A stretch of DNA of 64,000 nt from Hwanghaeella sp965227365. GTDB taxonomy: Bacteria; Pseudomonadota; Alphaproteobacteria; UBA8366; Aestuariispiraceae. The translations under genes were made by a program, and so were the position numbers. The stretch lies in assembly GCF_965227365.1 (NCBI RefSeq), contig NZ_OZ245754.1, forward strand, positions 558,001 to 622,000, in the 5' to 3' direction. The notes below the pieces were generated by a model. The model was not told the DNA's origin. It made no database searches and saw only the letters and a program-made list of their open reading frames with translations. Below, piece by piece: positions 25,440 to 34,476 of the stretch. Every line of letters begins with the position of its first letter. The stretch's first letter is position 1.

Positions 25440-27416
25440 TCAATTTTGAACCGTTTCACTGAAACCGCCATCGGTGCCGGGATCTGAGTCCTGCGTGTCG
25501 GACCCGACATTGACGATACCGACTTCCTCTTCGGCGATGGCAACGGCGACGGCGGCCAATCCGGCTGCGCGGGCGGGAGGATGCTCCATTTCGCGTGCGG
25601 CGCGGATCGCGAGGTCGACCTCCCCCGTTTTCGCGGCGGCGATTGCGACCCGCGTCAGGGAGGAGAACCGCGGTGCCCGGAAATTCCCGGACGGCGTCCT
25701 GTCGTTCAGGGCTTCGCCCTCGGGCACGGGAATGCGCGCGGCGGTGTCGAATGCGGCCAGAATATCGCCGATGGCGATCTGTCCTTTCACGATATCGGCA
25801 AGGACACGGGGGAAATTCGGGTCGCGTCTGTTCAGCCAGGCATTGCGCCAGGCGCTGCTCAAGGTTCGGTTTGCGCGTTCGTAGTCACCGCGCTCCGCTT
25901 CGGCCGCGGCCAGGTGCGACATGGCGGCGACACGGACCACGTCGTTGTCGATCAGGTCGGCGAGTTTACGTATTTCACCGAACACAACGGGATCGTTTTC
26001 CGGATCGCCCACTTGCAAATGTGCGTTCAGGACCAGTTCGATCGCATCCGGTATGTACTCCGTCTGGGCCTCGAAACCGGTCGGTTCGAAAGCGCGGGCG
26101 ATCAAATTCGCCGCTTCCTTTTCTTCGCCGGCCTCGCCGCGCATGACGGCCACCTTGGCGAAAATCTGCGAGCGCATGCTGATATAGGGGATGTAGTCGA
26201 CAAGGACCAAGGCGGCGTCCGGGTTGTTCTGTTTCAGCAGTTCCTCGGCCATGCCCATCAGGGCGCGGGATTGGGCGAGCCGTTCCTGGATCTGTCCTGC
26301 CGTCGTGAAAGCATCCGCCAGGCGGCCGACCCGTGTCTGCTCCCGCACCATGAAGCCGAGGGCCGCGTTCCGGACCTCCGGATTGTCGATCGTGCTGGCG
26401 GCTTCCATGGCAAGGGTGAACAGCGGGACAGCGGCATCGACATTGCCTTGATCCGCCAAGGCCCTTGCCACGGAACTGACGCCGCGGACCTGCTGCGGCC
26501 CTTCTTCGACCTGCCGCATCACTTCCATGGCTTCTTCCAACTGCCCGGCAAAGATCATTGAGCCGGCGAGGCGGGCATAGGCGCGGTCACGGCCTTCGCG
26601 GCCGCCTCTCTCGATCAACTCACGGGCACGCCGAAAGGTCTTCTGTGCGCCTTCCTCGTCGCCGACGGATGCCTGGGCCTCGCCAATATCGATAAAGAGG
26701 TGCGGCGTCTTGTTGGTGGGATTACCGATTTTTTCCGCCTGCTCGAACGCCGCGGCCAGGACCTTCTTGGCGTTGTTCAGCGCCGAGGGATCGCCGCTGG
26801 CATCTTCGAATGAGGCCGAGGCGGCCTGTTGCAGACTGCGGACACGTTCCAAGGGCTCAGGGATACGCTCGGCCGATGCGATCGCCGAATTCAATTGGCC
26901 CAGCTTCGCCTGTTTCTTGGCGATCACGCGCAGCAGGTCCGCCCCGCCGATACCGATCTCCCCGCTGGAGGTGACGGCTTTCACGGCCTGATTGAGGAAA
27001 TCGAGCGCCTTGTCGCGCTCGCCGATGGTTTCGTAATAGTCACCGACCGCGGCAAGGGACCGCGCCTGCCAGAGCACGTCCTCAATCCGCCGCAATTCCT
27101 TGAGGGCATCCTCGATGTTTCCGCGCGCGATCTGGGCCCGGACGATACCGTTCAAGGCCTGGCCCTGTTCGTCCGGCGTCTCCAGCGCAAGGGCGACAAA
27201 CCGAAGGCGGATGAAAGGATCGGTTTGGATCCGCCTTGTGACTTCGTCGACCTGATTGACCAGTTCGTCCTGCTGCTGCTGGGCGACGGCGGGCCCGGTA
27301 TACAACGTCCAGGAAAGCACCAGGGCCGCCGAAAGGGCGGTGGTCCGCAACAGTCGTGCCGTCGCCTCGGGGAGACCCTTTCTAGCCGAAGACACGCTTG
27401 AAAATCGTTTCCACAT
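25440..27416 (-). CDS. Secreted helical-repeat (TPR-like) protein of unknown function
   Basis: A 658-residue protein I do not recognise by name. After an N-terminal signal-like segment ending GPAVA-QQQQ, it consists almost entirely of antiparallel helical pairs of 30-40 residues, TPR- or SEL1-like, seen in units such as ARGNIEDALKELRRIED, LGQLNSAIASAERIPEP and AGQLEEAMEVMRQVEEG. The C-terminus is acidic and disordered. The ATG at 27414-27416 lies inside the 3' end of purB (35-base overlap); a GTG at 27395 is an alternative. Probably a periplasmic scaffold; partner unknown. Confidence 0.75.
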   Translation of the reverse strand: MWKRFSSVSSARKGLPEATARLLRTTALSAALVLSWTLYTGPAVAQQQQDELVNQVDEVTRRIQTDPFIRLRFVALALETPDEQGQALNGIVRAQIARGNIEDALKELRRIEDVLWQARSLAAVGDYYETIGERDKALDFLNQAVKAVTSSGEIGIGGADLLRVIAKKQAKLGQLNSAIASAERIPEPLERVRSLQQAASASFEDASGDPSALNNAKKVLAAAFEQAEKIGNPTNKTPHLFIDIGEAQASVGDEEGAQKTFRRARELIERGGREGRDRAYARLAGSMIFAGQLEEAMEVMRQVEEGPQQVRGVSSVARALADQGNVDAAVPLFTLAMEAASTIDNPEVRNAALGFMVREQTRVGRLADAFTTAGQIQERLAQSRALMGMAEELLKQNNPDAALVLVDYIPYISMRSQIFAKVAVMRGEAGEEKEAANLIARAFEPTGFEAQTEYIPDAIELVLNAHLQVGDPENDPVVFGEIRKLADLIDNDVVRVAAMSHLAAAEAERGDYERANRTLSSAWRNAWLNRRDPNFPRVLADIVKGQIAIGDILAAFDTAARIPVPEGEALNDRTPSGNFRAPRFSSLTRVAIAAAKTGEVDLAIRAAREMEHPPARAAGLAAVAVAIAEEEVGIVNVGSDTQDSDPGTDGGFSETVQN

Positions 27417-28689
27417 GCTTGGTGTGATAATCCAGGTCAAACAGCGCATTGATCTCATCTTCGCTCAAATGCGCCCGGATGTCTGCATCTTCGACCGCGA
27501 GCTGCTGCAAAGGCCGGCCTTCATGCCAGCTTTCCATCGCATTTTTCTGGACCAGACGGTAGGCGTCTTCCCGGCTCGCACCTGCCTGGGTCAACGCAAG
27601 GAGGATGCGCTGTGAATTGTGCAGACCGCCCAGGGACTCCAGATTTTCGAGCATCCGGTCGGAATAGACGACGAGATTTTCGATCATGCCGGCCAGTCGG
27701 TTCAGGGCGAAGTCCAACGTAACGGTGGCGTCCGGTCCGATCATCCGCTCGACGGAGGAATGGGAAATATCCCGCTCGTGCCACAGCGCGACATTCTCCA
27801 GCGCCGGGACCACGGCGCTGCGGACGATGCGGGCCAGGCCTGTCAGGTTCTCGGACAGAACCGGGTTGCGTTTGTGCGGCATCGCGCTGGAGCCTTTCTG
27901 GCCCTTCGAGAAGAACTCCTCGGCTTCCCGCAATTCGGTCCGCTGCAGGTGCCGGATTTCCACCGCGACGTTTTCCATCGAACTGGCGATGACGGCCAGG
28001 GCCGAGAAGAAGGCCGCGTGCCGGTCGCGCGGGATGACCTGGGTGGAGATCGGCTCCGGCGCCAGGCCGAGTTTCTCGGCCACATATTCCTCAACGAAGG
28101 GATCGATGTTGGCGAAGGTGCCGACCGCGCCCGAAATTGCGCAGGTGGCGATCTCGGCCCGGGCGCGTTCAAGGCGCTCCTTGCCGCGGGCGAATTCCGC
28201 ATAATGCTTGGCCAGCTTCAGCCCGAAGGTCACCGGTTCCGCGTGAATGCCGTGGCTTCGACCGATAGTCGGGGTCAATTTATGCTCGATCGCGCGGGTT
28301 TTCAGCGCGTTCAGCACGCGGTCCATGTCGGCCAGAAGAATATCGGCGGCCTGGGTGAGCTGCAGGTTGAAGCAAGTGTCCAGAACGTCTGAGGACGTCA
28401 TGCCCTGATGCACGAAGCGGGACATCTCGCCGATATGTTCGGCCAGTTCGGTGGTGAAGGCGATGACGTCGTGCTTCGTCTCGCGTTCGATTGAATCGAT
28501 GCGGGCGATGCGGTCCTCGGTATAGGGCTTGTCTCCACCGGCCCAGACGGCAGCGGCTGCTTCCTTTGGAATGACGCCCAGTTGGGCCTGGGCGTCGCAG
28601 GCATGGGCCTCGATCAGAAACCAAAGACGAAACTTGTTGGCCGGCTCCCAAATCTGCGTCATTTCCGGGCGGGAGTAGCGAGGTATCAT
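27382..28689 (-). CDS. purB: Adenylosuccinate lyase
   Basis: A 435-residue fumarase/aspartase-superfamily enzyme that cleaves SAICAR and adenylosuccinate in purine synthesis. The signature loop KGSSAMPHKRNP with the catalytic Ser is present, as are the TSSDVLDT and GRSHGIHAEPVTFG active-site blocks. Start MIPRYSRPEM at 28687-28689 matches the usual N-terminus. It overlaps the next minus-strand gene by 35 bases. Confidence 0.97.
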   Translation of the reverse strand: MIPRYSRPEMTQIWEPANKFRLWFLIEAHACDAQAQLGVIPKEAAAAVWAGGDKPYTEDRIARIDSIERETKHDVIAFTTELAEHIGEMSRFVHQGMTSSDVLDTCFNLQLTQAADILLADMDRVLNALKTRAIEHKLTPTIGRSHGIHAEPVTFGLKLAKHYAEFARGKERLERARAEIATCAISGAVGTFANIDPFVEEYVAEKLGLAPEPISTQVIPRDRHAAFFSALAVIASSMENVAVEIRHLQRTELREAEEFFSKGQKGSSAMPHKRNPVLSENLTGLARIVRSAVVPALENVALWHERDISHSSVERMIGPDATVTLDFALNRLAGMIENLVVYSDRMLENLESLGGLHNSQRILLALTQAGASREDAYRLVQKNAMESWHEGRPLQQLAVEDADIRAHLSEDEINALFDLDYHTKHVETIFKRVFG

Positions 28690-28904
28690 GTTAGTCTGCC
28701 TTTCCGATGGGCCTGAACGTCTGAGCGGCAAGTGCGCCGGGTCGGCCGCGTTATGCCATTGTGTTGCGGGTAAGGCAAAACGCTTGTGCCCGCCGCCTTA
28801 TTGGCTATTCGCCCTGTCGGCCTTAGGCTGCGCCGGATTGAATGCACAGGGCCGCGTGGCGCAAAGCCACTGTGTCGGCGGTAGGAGCGAGGAAGGGTTA
28901 GGCT

Positions 28905-29624
28905 ATGATGTACCAGGAAGAACGCCAGAATCTGGCTGCCGCCCTGCGATGGGCGGCGAAGTACGACCTGCATGAAGGGATCGACAACCACTTCAGTCTG
29001 GAAGTCGGGGACGACCGCTACCTGATCAATCCTTGGGAAGTACATTGGTCGGAAGTGAAGGCCAGCGATATCCTGGTGATCGACGGCGAAGGCAATGTCC
29101 TGGAAGGTGATCATACGATTGAGGTTACGGCCTTCTATATCCACAGGGCCATGCATCGAATGAACCCGCATGCAAAGGCGATCCTGCACACGCATATGCC
29201 CTATATCACCGCCCTTGCCAGCACCGAGGGCGGTCGGCTGGAGATGGTCAGCCAGAACGCGATCCGCTTTTACAACCGGATTGCCTATGACGATGACTAC
29301 AACGGTCTCGGCGACGACGATCAAGAGGGGTCGCGTATGGCCTCCAAGCTCGGCAACAACACCTCCATGGTGATGGCGAACCATGGCGTAATCTGCGCCG
29401 GGCCGACCATCGGCATCGCTTTCGACGATCTCTACTTCCTGGAAAAGGCGGCCAAGGTTCAGGTCATCGCCGAATCCACCGGCAGGAAGCTGAAACAGAT
29501 CCCGGAAGATGTCGTGGAAGCGACCGCCCAGGCCATCCGGGAACAGCAGCCGGATTATGCCGAGAGCCATTGGAAGGTGCTGTGCCGCATGCTGGCGAAG
29601 GAAAGCCCCGAATATCTTCAATGA
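28905..29624 (+). CDS. Class II aldolase/adducin-family protein
   Basis: A 239-residue zinc-dependent aldolase-fold protein. Metal ligands are expected from the AILHTHMPYITAL pair and from MVMANHGVICAG. The N-terminus has the DLHEGIDNHFSLEVGDD block in place of the more usual GxxSxR. Family members cleave phosphorylated or free hydroxyketones (for example L-fuculose phosphate) or act as decarboxylases. Single plus-strand gene between purB and radC; substrate unknown. Confidence 0.82.
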   Translation: MMYQEERQNLAAALRWAAKYDLHEGIDNHFSLEVGDDRYLINPWEVHWSEVKASDILVIDGEGNVLEGDHTIEVTAFYIHRAMHRMNPHAKAILHTHMPYITALASTEGGRLEMVSQNAIRFYNRIAYDDDYNGLGDDDQEGSRMASKLGNNTSMVMANHGVICAGPTIGIAFDDLYFLEKAAKVQVIAESTGRKLKQIPEDVVEATAQAIREQQPDYAESHWKVLCRMLAKESPEYLQ

Positions 29625-29650
29625 CCGGCCTGATCTAGGCGCGCGGTCTT

Positions 29651-30373
29651 CTAGAGCAGACCTTCGGCCTTGAAGCTGGTCTGCTCATTGCGCCCGATGA
29701 TGATGTGGTCGTGCAGGCGGATGCCCAGTTTCTCCGCCGCATCCCTGATCTCGTTCGTCATATGGATGTCGTCCCGGCTCGGCGTCGGGTCGCCGCTGGG
29801 ATGGTTGTGCACCAGGATCAGGGCGGAGGCGTGTAGTTCCAGCGCGCGTTTCATCACTTCCCGGGGATAAAGCGGCGTGTGATTGACGGTACCGCGCTGC
29901 TGCACTTCGTCCGCGATCAGGCGGTTCTTGTTGTCCAGGAACAGCAGCCTCAGATGCTCGACCTTTTCCCGGGACATCGCGATATGCAGATAGCTGATCA
30001 GCTTGTCCCAGGAGGATATGACGGGCTGTTCCATGATCTGTTGTCGGGCCAGCCTAAGGGCGGCCGTCTGGACCAGTTTGATCGGTGCGATGGACGCTTC
30101 CTTGATGCCCTTCGTCTTGGCAAGGTCGATGGGATCGGCGGTGATCACACCGGCGAAGTTTCCGAACCGGTTGAGCAGATCCTTCGCGATCGGTTTCGTG
30201 TCCACCCGCGGCAGGGCGAGGGTGAGCAGCATTTCCAGGATCTCATAATCTTCCATCGAGGCCCCGAGGTCGCGCATGAAGCGTTCGCGCAGCCGACTGC
30301 GGTGGCCCGCGTAATGCGGTTTGTCGGGAGATACAGTCTTTTTGCTGCGATGCGACGGCGCGCCTTCCGTCAT
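29651..30373 (-). CDS. radC: RadC-family JAB-domain protein
   Basis: A 240-residue protein with an N-terminal helix-hairpin-helix-like part and a C-terminal JAMM metal site, seen as LVHNHPSGDPTPSRDD. Though named for DNA repair, its activity is not settled in any bacterium. Length is normal. Confidence 0.93.
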   Translation of the reverse strand: MTEGAPSHRSKKTVSPDKPHYAGHRSRLRERFMRDLGASMEDYEILEMLLTLALPRVDTKPIAKDLLNRFGNFAGVITADPIDLAKTKGIKEASIAPIKLVQTAALRLARQQIMEQPVISSWDKLISYLHIAMSREKVEHLRLLFLDNKNRLIADEVQQRGTVNHTPLYPREVMKRALELHASALILVHNHPSGDPTPSRDDIHMTNEIRDAAEKLGIRLHDHIIIGRNEQTSFKAEGLL

Positions 30374-30500
30374 TCTTCGGTTCCAAACATCGAGGTGACG
30401 AGCCTTGTTCCCGGTTGCTGGTTCATTAGCAACCTAAACCTGTCTTCACTTCGATTAAACCGCCATTTCGGGCAAGATGACGCGCCGGTTCGAACCCGCC

Positions 30501-31304
30501 TCAGTTGTACGGCGGTTGGTCCCAGCCTTTCGGCGATTGCGTGAATATCTCGTACCCGTCCGCGGTGACGCCGATCGTATGTTCGAACTGGGCGGACAAC
30601 TGACGGTCCTTGGTGACCGCTGTCCAACCGTCCTGAAGGATTTTCACGTCCCAGGTGCCGACATTGATCATCGGCTCGACCGTGAAGAACATGCCTTCTT
30701 CCAGGACGGCGCCCTGGCCGGGTTCGCCGTAATGCAGGATGCTCGGCGTGTCGTGGAAGACCCGTCCGATTCCATGGCCGCAGAAATCGCGGACGACGGA
30801 AAAGCGGTTGGCCTCTGCGTGGGTTTGGATGGCATAGCCGATATCGCCCAGGGTCGACCCCGGCTTCACGGTCTGGATGCCCAGCATCATACACTCATAG
30901 GTGATTTGCGTAAGCCGTTTGGCCTTCACTGGGATCTTGTCGCCGACAAGGAACATGCGGCTGGTGTCGCCATGCCAGCCATCGACGATGACGGTGACGT
31001 CGATATTGATCGAATCGCCTTCCTGCAGCTTCTTCGCATCGTCGGGAATGCCGTGGCAGACGACATGGTTGATGCTGGTGCAGATCGACTTCGGGAAACC
31101 GCGGTAGTTCAGCGGCGCGGGGATGGCCCCATGTTCGACGATGTAGTCGTGGCAAAGCTTGTCCAAATGCCCGGTGGAGACGCCGGGGACCACATGCGGG
31201 GTGATGAAGTCCAGGACCTCCGCCGCAAGTCGGCCAGCTTTACGCATTGCTTTGAAATCGGCGGCATCGTGCAGTTTTATCTGGTTTCTGGCAGCGTAAT
31301 TCAT
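30501..31304 (-). CDS. map: Type I methionine aminopeptidase
   Basis: A 267-residue enzyme that removes the initiator methionine. The five metal ligands are placed in NIDVTVIVDGWHGDTSRMF (two Asp), CGHGIGRVFH (His), MFFTVEPMI (Glu) and AQFEHTIGVT (Glu). I prefer the ATG at 31302-31304 (MNYAARNQ) since GGA lies seven bases before it; an ATG 12 bases upstream is possible. It follows sfsA on the same strand. Confidence 0.96.
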   Translation of the reverse strand: MNYAARNQIKLHDAADFKAMRKAGRLAAEVLDFITPHVVPGVSTGHLDKLCHDYIVEHGAIPAPLNYRGFPKSICTSINHVVCHGIPDDAKKLQEGDSINIDVTVIVDGWHGDTSRMFLVGDKIPVKAKRLTQITYECMMLGIQTVKPGSTLGDIGYAIQTHAEANRFSVVRDFCGHGIGRVFHDTPSILHYGEPGQGAVLEEGMFFTVEPMINVGTWDVKILQDGWTAVTKDRQLSAQFEHTIGVTADGYEIFTQSPKGWDQPPYN

Positions 31305-31354
31305 TCGAAAATCCATTTGTATCTTGTGCCGACATAGTGCGCCGAGCCGGGTTT

Positions 31355-32080
31355 TCAATCAAGGTGAAGGGGCAGGGGCGGCCCCAGGACAATGCCTTCG
31401 GTCGAAATCCGGGCCGTGTGGCAAAGTACCTCCACGCCGTCCAACACGGCTTTTTGGAGCGATGCCGCGTAGGCCGGGTCGATATCCGATGCCGGGCGAA
31501 AATGGGTGCAGTCGCCGCGCTGAACAAGAAAGAACATGACCGGCCGGGCGCCCGTCTTGCCGACCTCGATCAGTTCCTCAAGATGCTTGGCCCCGCGTTT
31601 TGTGACCGAATCCGGGAATTCGGCCGCGTTAGGGTCGCCGCCATCGGGCCGCCGAAGCGTAACGCTCTTCACCTCTACATAGGCAGGCGGCAGGCCCTCC
31701 TCCTCCAGCAGAAAGTCGATTCTGCTCGACGTACCGTATTTGACCTCGGGCCGGACCTTCGAATAAGCGGCAAGGTCCGGGATATCACCGGCGGTCAGTG
31801 CCTCCCCGACGACTGTATTGGCGCGCGAGGTGTTGATGCAGACAAGGCTGTCCCCCACATCCGTCAATTCCCATCGCCAATCGAGCTTTGCCGTCGGGTT
31901 CCGGTTCGGCAGCAGCCACACTGTGGCGCCGGGTTCTGCCAGTCCCATCATTGAACCTGGATTGGCGCAATGGGCCACTGCCTCGACCGGTCCATCCGGC
32001 CCGGCAATTTCCACATCGGACAAGAATCGCTTGTATCGGCGGATAAGGCGTCCGCGCGTCAAGGCTTCAGGATATTGCAT
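31355..32080 (-). CDS. sfsA: DNA/RNA nuclease SfsA
   Basis: A 241-residue protein of the SfsA family, with N-terminal OB-like and C-terminal nuclease-like domains. Visible are RLIRRYKRFLSDVE, ANPGSMMGL and DFLLEEEGLPPAYVEVKSVTL, the last holding the PD-(D/E)XK-like acidic residues. First described as a sugar-fermentation stimulator; the true role is unclear. Confidence 0.94.
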   Translation of the reverse strand: MQYPEALTRGRLIRRYKRFLSDVEIAGPDGPVEAVAHCANPGSMMGLAEPGATVWLLPNRNPTAKLDWRWELTDVGDSLVCINTSRANTVVGEALTAGDIPDLAAYSKVRPEVKYGTSSRIDFLLEEEGLPPAYVEVKSVTLRRPDGGDPNAAEFPDSVTKRGAKHLEELIEVGKTGARPVMFFLVQRGDCTHFRPASDIDPAYAASLQKAVLDGVEVLCHTARISTEGIVLGPPLPLHLD

Positions 32081-32122
32081 CGTTTCTTCGCGGCAGGGGC
32101 CGTCCGTTCCAATCCGTCGGCG

Positions 32123-32881
32123 TCAGCCGCCCGCCTTGCGCTCCTGGTCGATCAGATGAACCAGGGCCTTGCGGTCAATGGCACCGGGAATGAACTGATT
32201 ACCGATGAACATGGCAGGTGTCCCGTTCACGCCGATTTCCTGTGCCAGTTGCAGATTGGCGCGCAGATAGTCGTCGATTTCCGGCGATTCCATATCCTTT
32301 GCCAGGCGTTCCATGTCCAAGCCTGCTTCGGCGGCGGCTTGCATGATCCGCTTTTCCGACAGTTTGCCGCGCAAGTCCATGACGGCCTGATGGTAGGCCA
32401 TGTACTTTCCCTGCTTGTGGGCCGCCATGCCGGCCCGGGCGGCAATCACGGATTCCGGACCGAGGATCGGCAATTCCTTGAAAACGACGCGCAGTTTCTT
32501 GTCGTCCTCCATCACCGCCATGATGTCGGGGAACACTTTCTTGCAGTAGCCGCATTGATAATCGAAGAACTCGACCAGCGTGACATCCGCATCCGTGACG
32601 CCGTTGGTCGGGGCCATCGGGTCTTCGAAGATCTGATCGCGCTTGGCGGCCAAAGCCTGCTCGCGCATCTGCTCTTCGGCTAGCTGCTGCTTCGCGCGAT
32701 AGGCTTCGATCGCCTCGATGACGACTTCCGGATTTTCGCGCAGATAGTCGCGGACGATCGTCTCCACCTGCTCCTTCGTCAGCCCGGAGGCTTCGTTGGA
32801 CGATTGCGCGAAAGCGCCGGTACCGGCGAAAAGAAAAGCGACGAGCACTGAGGCTTGAAGAAGCGGCTTCAAGATCGGCAT
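32123..32881 (-). CDS. DsbA-family thiol:disulfide oxidoreductase (periplasmic)
   Basis: A 252-residue secreted thioredoxin-fold protein. Residues 1-25 are a signal peptide ending AFA-QSS; a helical segment of the DUF-type N-terminal extension follows; the active site FDYQCGYCKK has Cys110 and Cys113, and the cis-Pro is in VNGTPAMFIGN. The CGYC centre and helical N-terminus match the Com1/BdbD-like or ScsC-like group, which act as disulfide oxidases or isomerases. Confidence 0.9.
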   Translation of the reverse strand: MPILKPLLQASVLVAFLFAGTGAFAQSSNEASGLTKEQVETIVRDYLRENPEVVIEAIEAYRAKQQLAEEQMREQALAAKRDQIFEDPMAPTNGVTDADVTLVEFFDYQCGYCKKVFPDIMAVMEDDKKLRVVFKELPILGPESVIAARAGMAAHKQGKYMAYHQAVMDLRGKLSEKRIMQAAAEAGLDMERLAKDMESPEIDDYLRANLQLAQEIGVNGTPAMFIGNQFIPGAIDRKALVHLIDQERKAGG

Positions 32882-33044
32882 GCTGGTTTCCTGACCCTTA
32901 AATCGTGAAGATTTCCGGCTAGGTTAGACCGTCTCAGCCCTGGCGATGCAAACGATACCTGCCGCAATCGGCCGAATTCACATAGAAATGAACGCCCTCC
33001 GGCGCCGGTATGGCGTCAGAGTTGGGCGACCGAGCCGGGGCGGG

Positions 33045-34445
33045 TCAGTCTTTCTTTCTGCTGGCCTGGACTTCGATATCCTGCGCGCGCAGCCAACCGG
33101 GCGAGCCGTTCGGTAACTGGTCCAATGCCCGTTTTGCATGGCCCAGGGCCGCGTCCTTCCGGCCCTGGTTGATGGCTTCCTCGGCTTGCGCCAAGGAGGC
33201 TTCGCCAAAATCGCCCCGACGGCCGTGAACCGTCGCCAATAGGCGCCACGCGCTGGACATCCACGGTTCGTAGCGCAGGGCTTCGCGAAGCTGCTTTTCA
33301 GCCTCGTCGTCATAATCGGGATTGTTCAGCTCGATCAACGTCCGGGCGAGACTGGCCCGGATCAGGGCCGACCAGGGCAGTATGTCGATGGCAGCCTTGT
33401 AAGGATCGATCGCTTCTTCCAGCCGGGCGCCGTCGCGCAGAATATCGCCTTTCAGTTCCAGGAAGAACGGATCGTCCGGGAAATCGGCAATCAGCGCGTC
33501 GATCGCGGCGACGGCCTCTTCGGTCTGGCTTTCCTGCATGAGGGCGATCGAACGGGCGTAGCGGGCCGGAACGCTTTTATCGTCTTCGGGATAGAGCTGG
33601 TAGGTCTGATGGGGCGGCAGAATGAAACCGCGAAGTTTGGCCCGCATGCGCTCGTGCAGGACCTTGTAGCTCGGGTCCAGCTCCGCATTCTTCAGTTGCG
33701 AATTTTCCAGATGGTTCCGGATGAAGTCGACGCGGTCGCGGGACAAAGGGTGGGTCCGGGTATAGGGATTGGGGTTCTCCACGTAGAGCTTTTCCTCACG
33801 GGTCAGAAGCTCCATGAATTCGAGCATGCCCCGTGAACTGATCCCGGCCTGATCCAGAAATCCGACAGCGGCCTGGTCCGCCGATTGTTCGTTGGCGCGC
33901 GTATAACTCAGGAATTGCCGTGTTCCGACCTGGTTCCCCAATGCCAGGGCGGCGGCCGCGACATCGCCGCGCCCCGTCAGCACCGCGGCGGGGATACCCA
34001 AAAGGAGGGCGATCAGGTTGGCGTTCTGTGCATCGGCCAGACCTTCGCCGAATCGGGCCAGATGTCCGCCGGTGATGTGACCGGTTTCGTGGGCCAGCAC
34101 GCCGATGACCTCTCCCGGATCCTCTGCCCGCATCAGCAGGCCGGTATGGATAAAGATCCGCTGGCCGTTGGCAACAAAGGCGTTCAACGACTGGTCATTC
34201 ACCAAATGGATCTGCACCACAGTGGGGTCCAAACCGGCGGCCTTGAAAATTGGGGCCGTATAGACACGAATAGTGTTCTCGATCTCGGTGTCGCGGATCA
34301 GGCCGGGGGCCCGGCTTTGCGCGGCGGCAGGTTCGGCCGAAAGCGTGAAAAACACGGCCATGACCATTGCCAGAGCCGGTGACAGGGTGCAAATGCGGGT
34401 GACAATCGAAATTGGCCCAGAAATGAAGAGGCGAAAGCCGCCCAT
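33045..34445 (-). CDS. BepA-like periplasmic M48 metalloprotease with TPR tail
   Basis: A 466-residue secreted protease with a signal sequence ending PAAA-QSR, an M48 domain with the zinc motif HETGH at about 119-123, and a C-terminal half of tetratricopeptide repeats. This layout matches BepA/YfgC, which helps assemble or clear LptD and other outer-membrane barrels. I prefer the ATG at 34443-34445; further upstream in-frame starts run into the divergent lipoprotein gene at 34477. Confidence 0.88.
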   Translation of the reverse strand: MGGFRLFISGPISIVTRICTLSPALAMVMAVFFTLSAEPAAAQSRAPGLIRDTEIENTIRVYTAPIFKAAGLDPTVVQIHLVNDQSLNAFVANGQRIFIHTGLLMRAEDPGEVIGVLAHETGHITGGHLARFGEGLADAQNANLIALLLGIPAAVLTGRGDVAAAALALGNQVGTRQFLSYTRANEQSADQAAVGFLDQAGISSRGMLEFMELLTREEKLYVENPNPYTRTHPLSRDRVDFIRNHLENSQLKNAELDPSYKVLHERMRAKLRGFILPPHQTYQLYPEDDKSVPARYARSIALMQESQTEEAVAAIDALIADFPDDPFFLELKGDILRDGARLEEAIDPYKAAIDILPWSALIRASLARTLIELNNPDYDDEAEKQLREALRYEPWMSSAWRLLATVHGRRGDFGEASLAQAEEAINQGRKDAALGHAKRALDQLPNGSPGWLRAQDIEVQASRKKD

Positions 34446-34476
34446 GGCGAAATCCAGTGCAAGTGCCAGAGTAATC

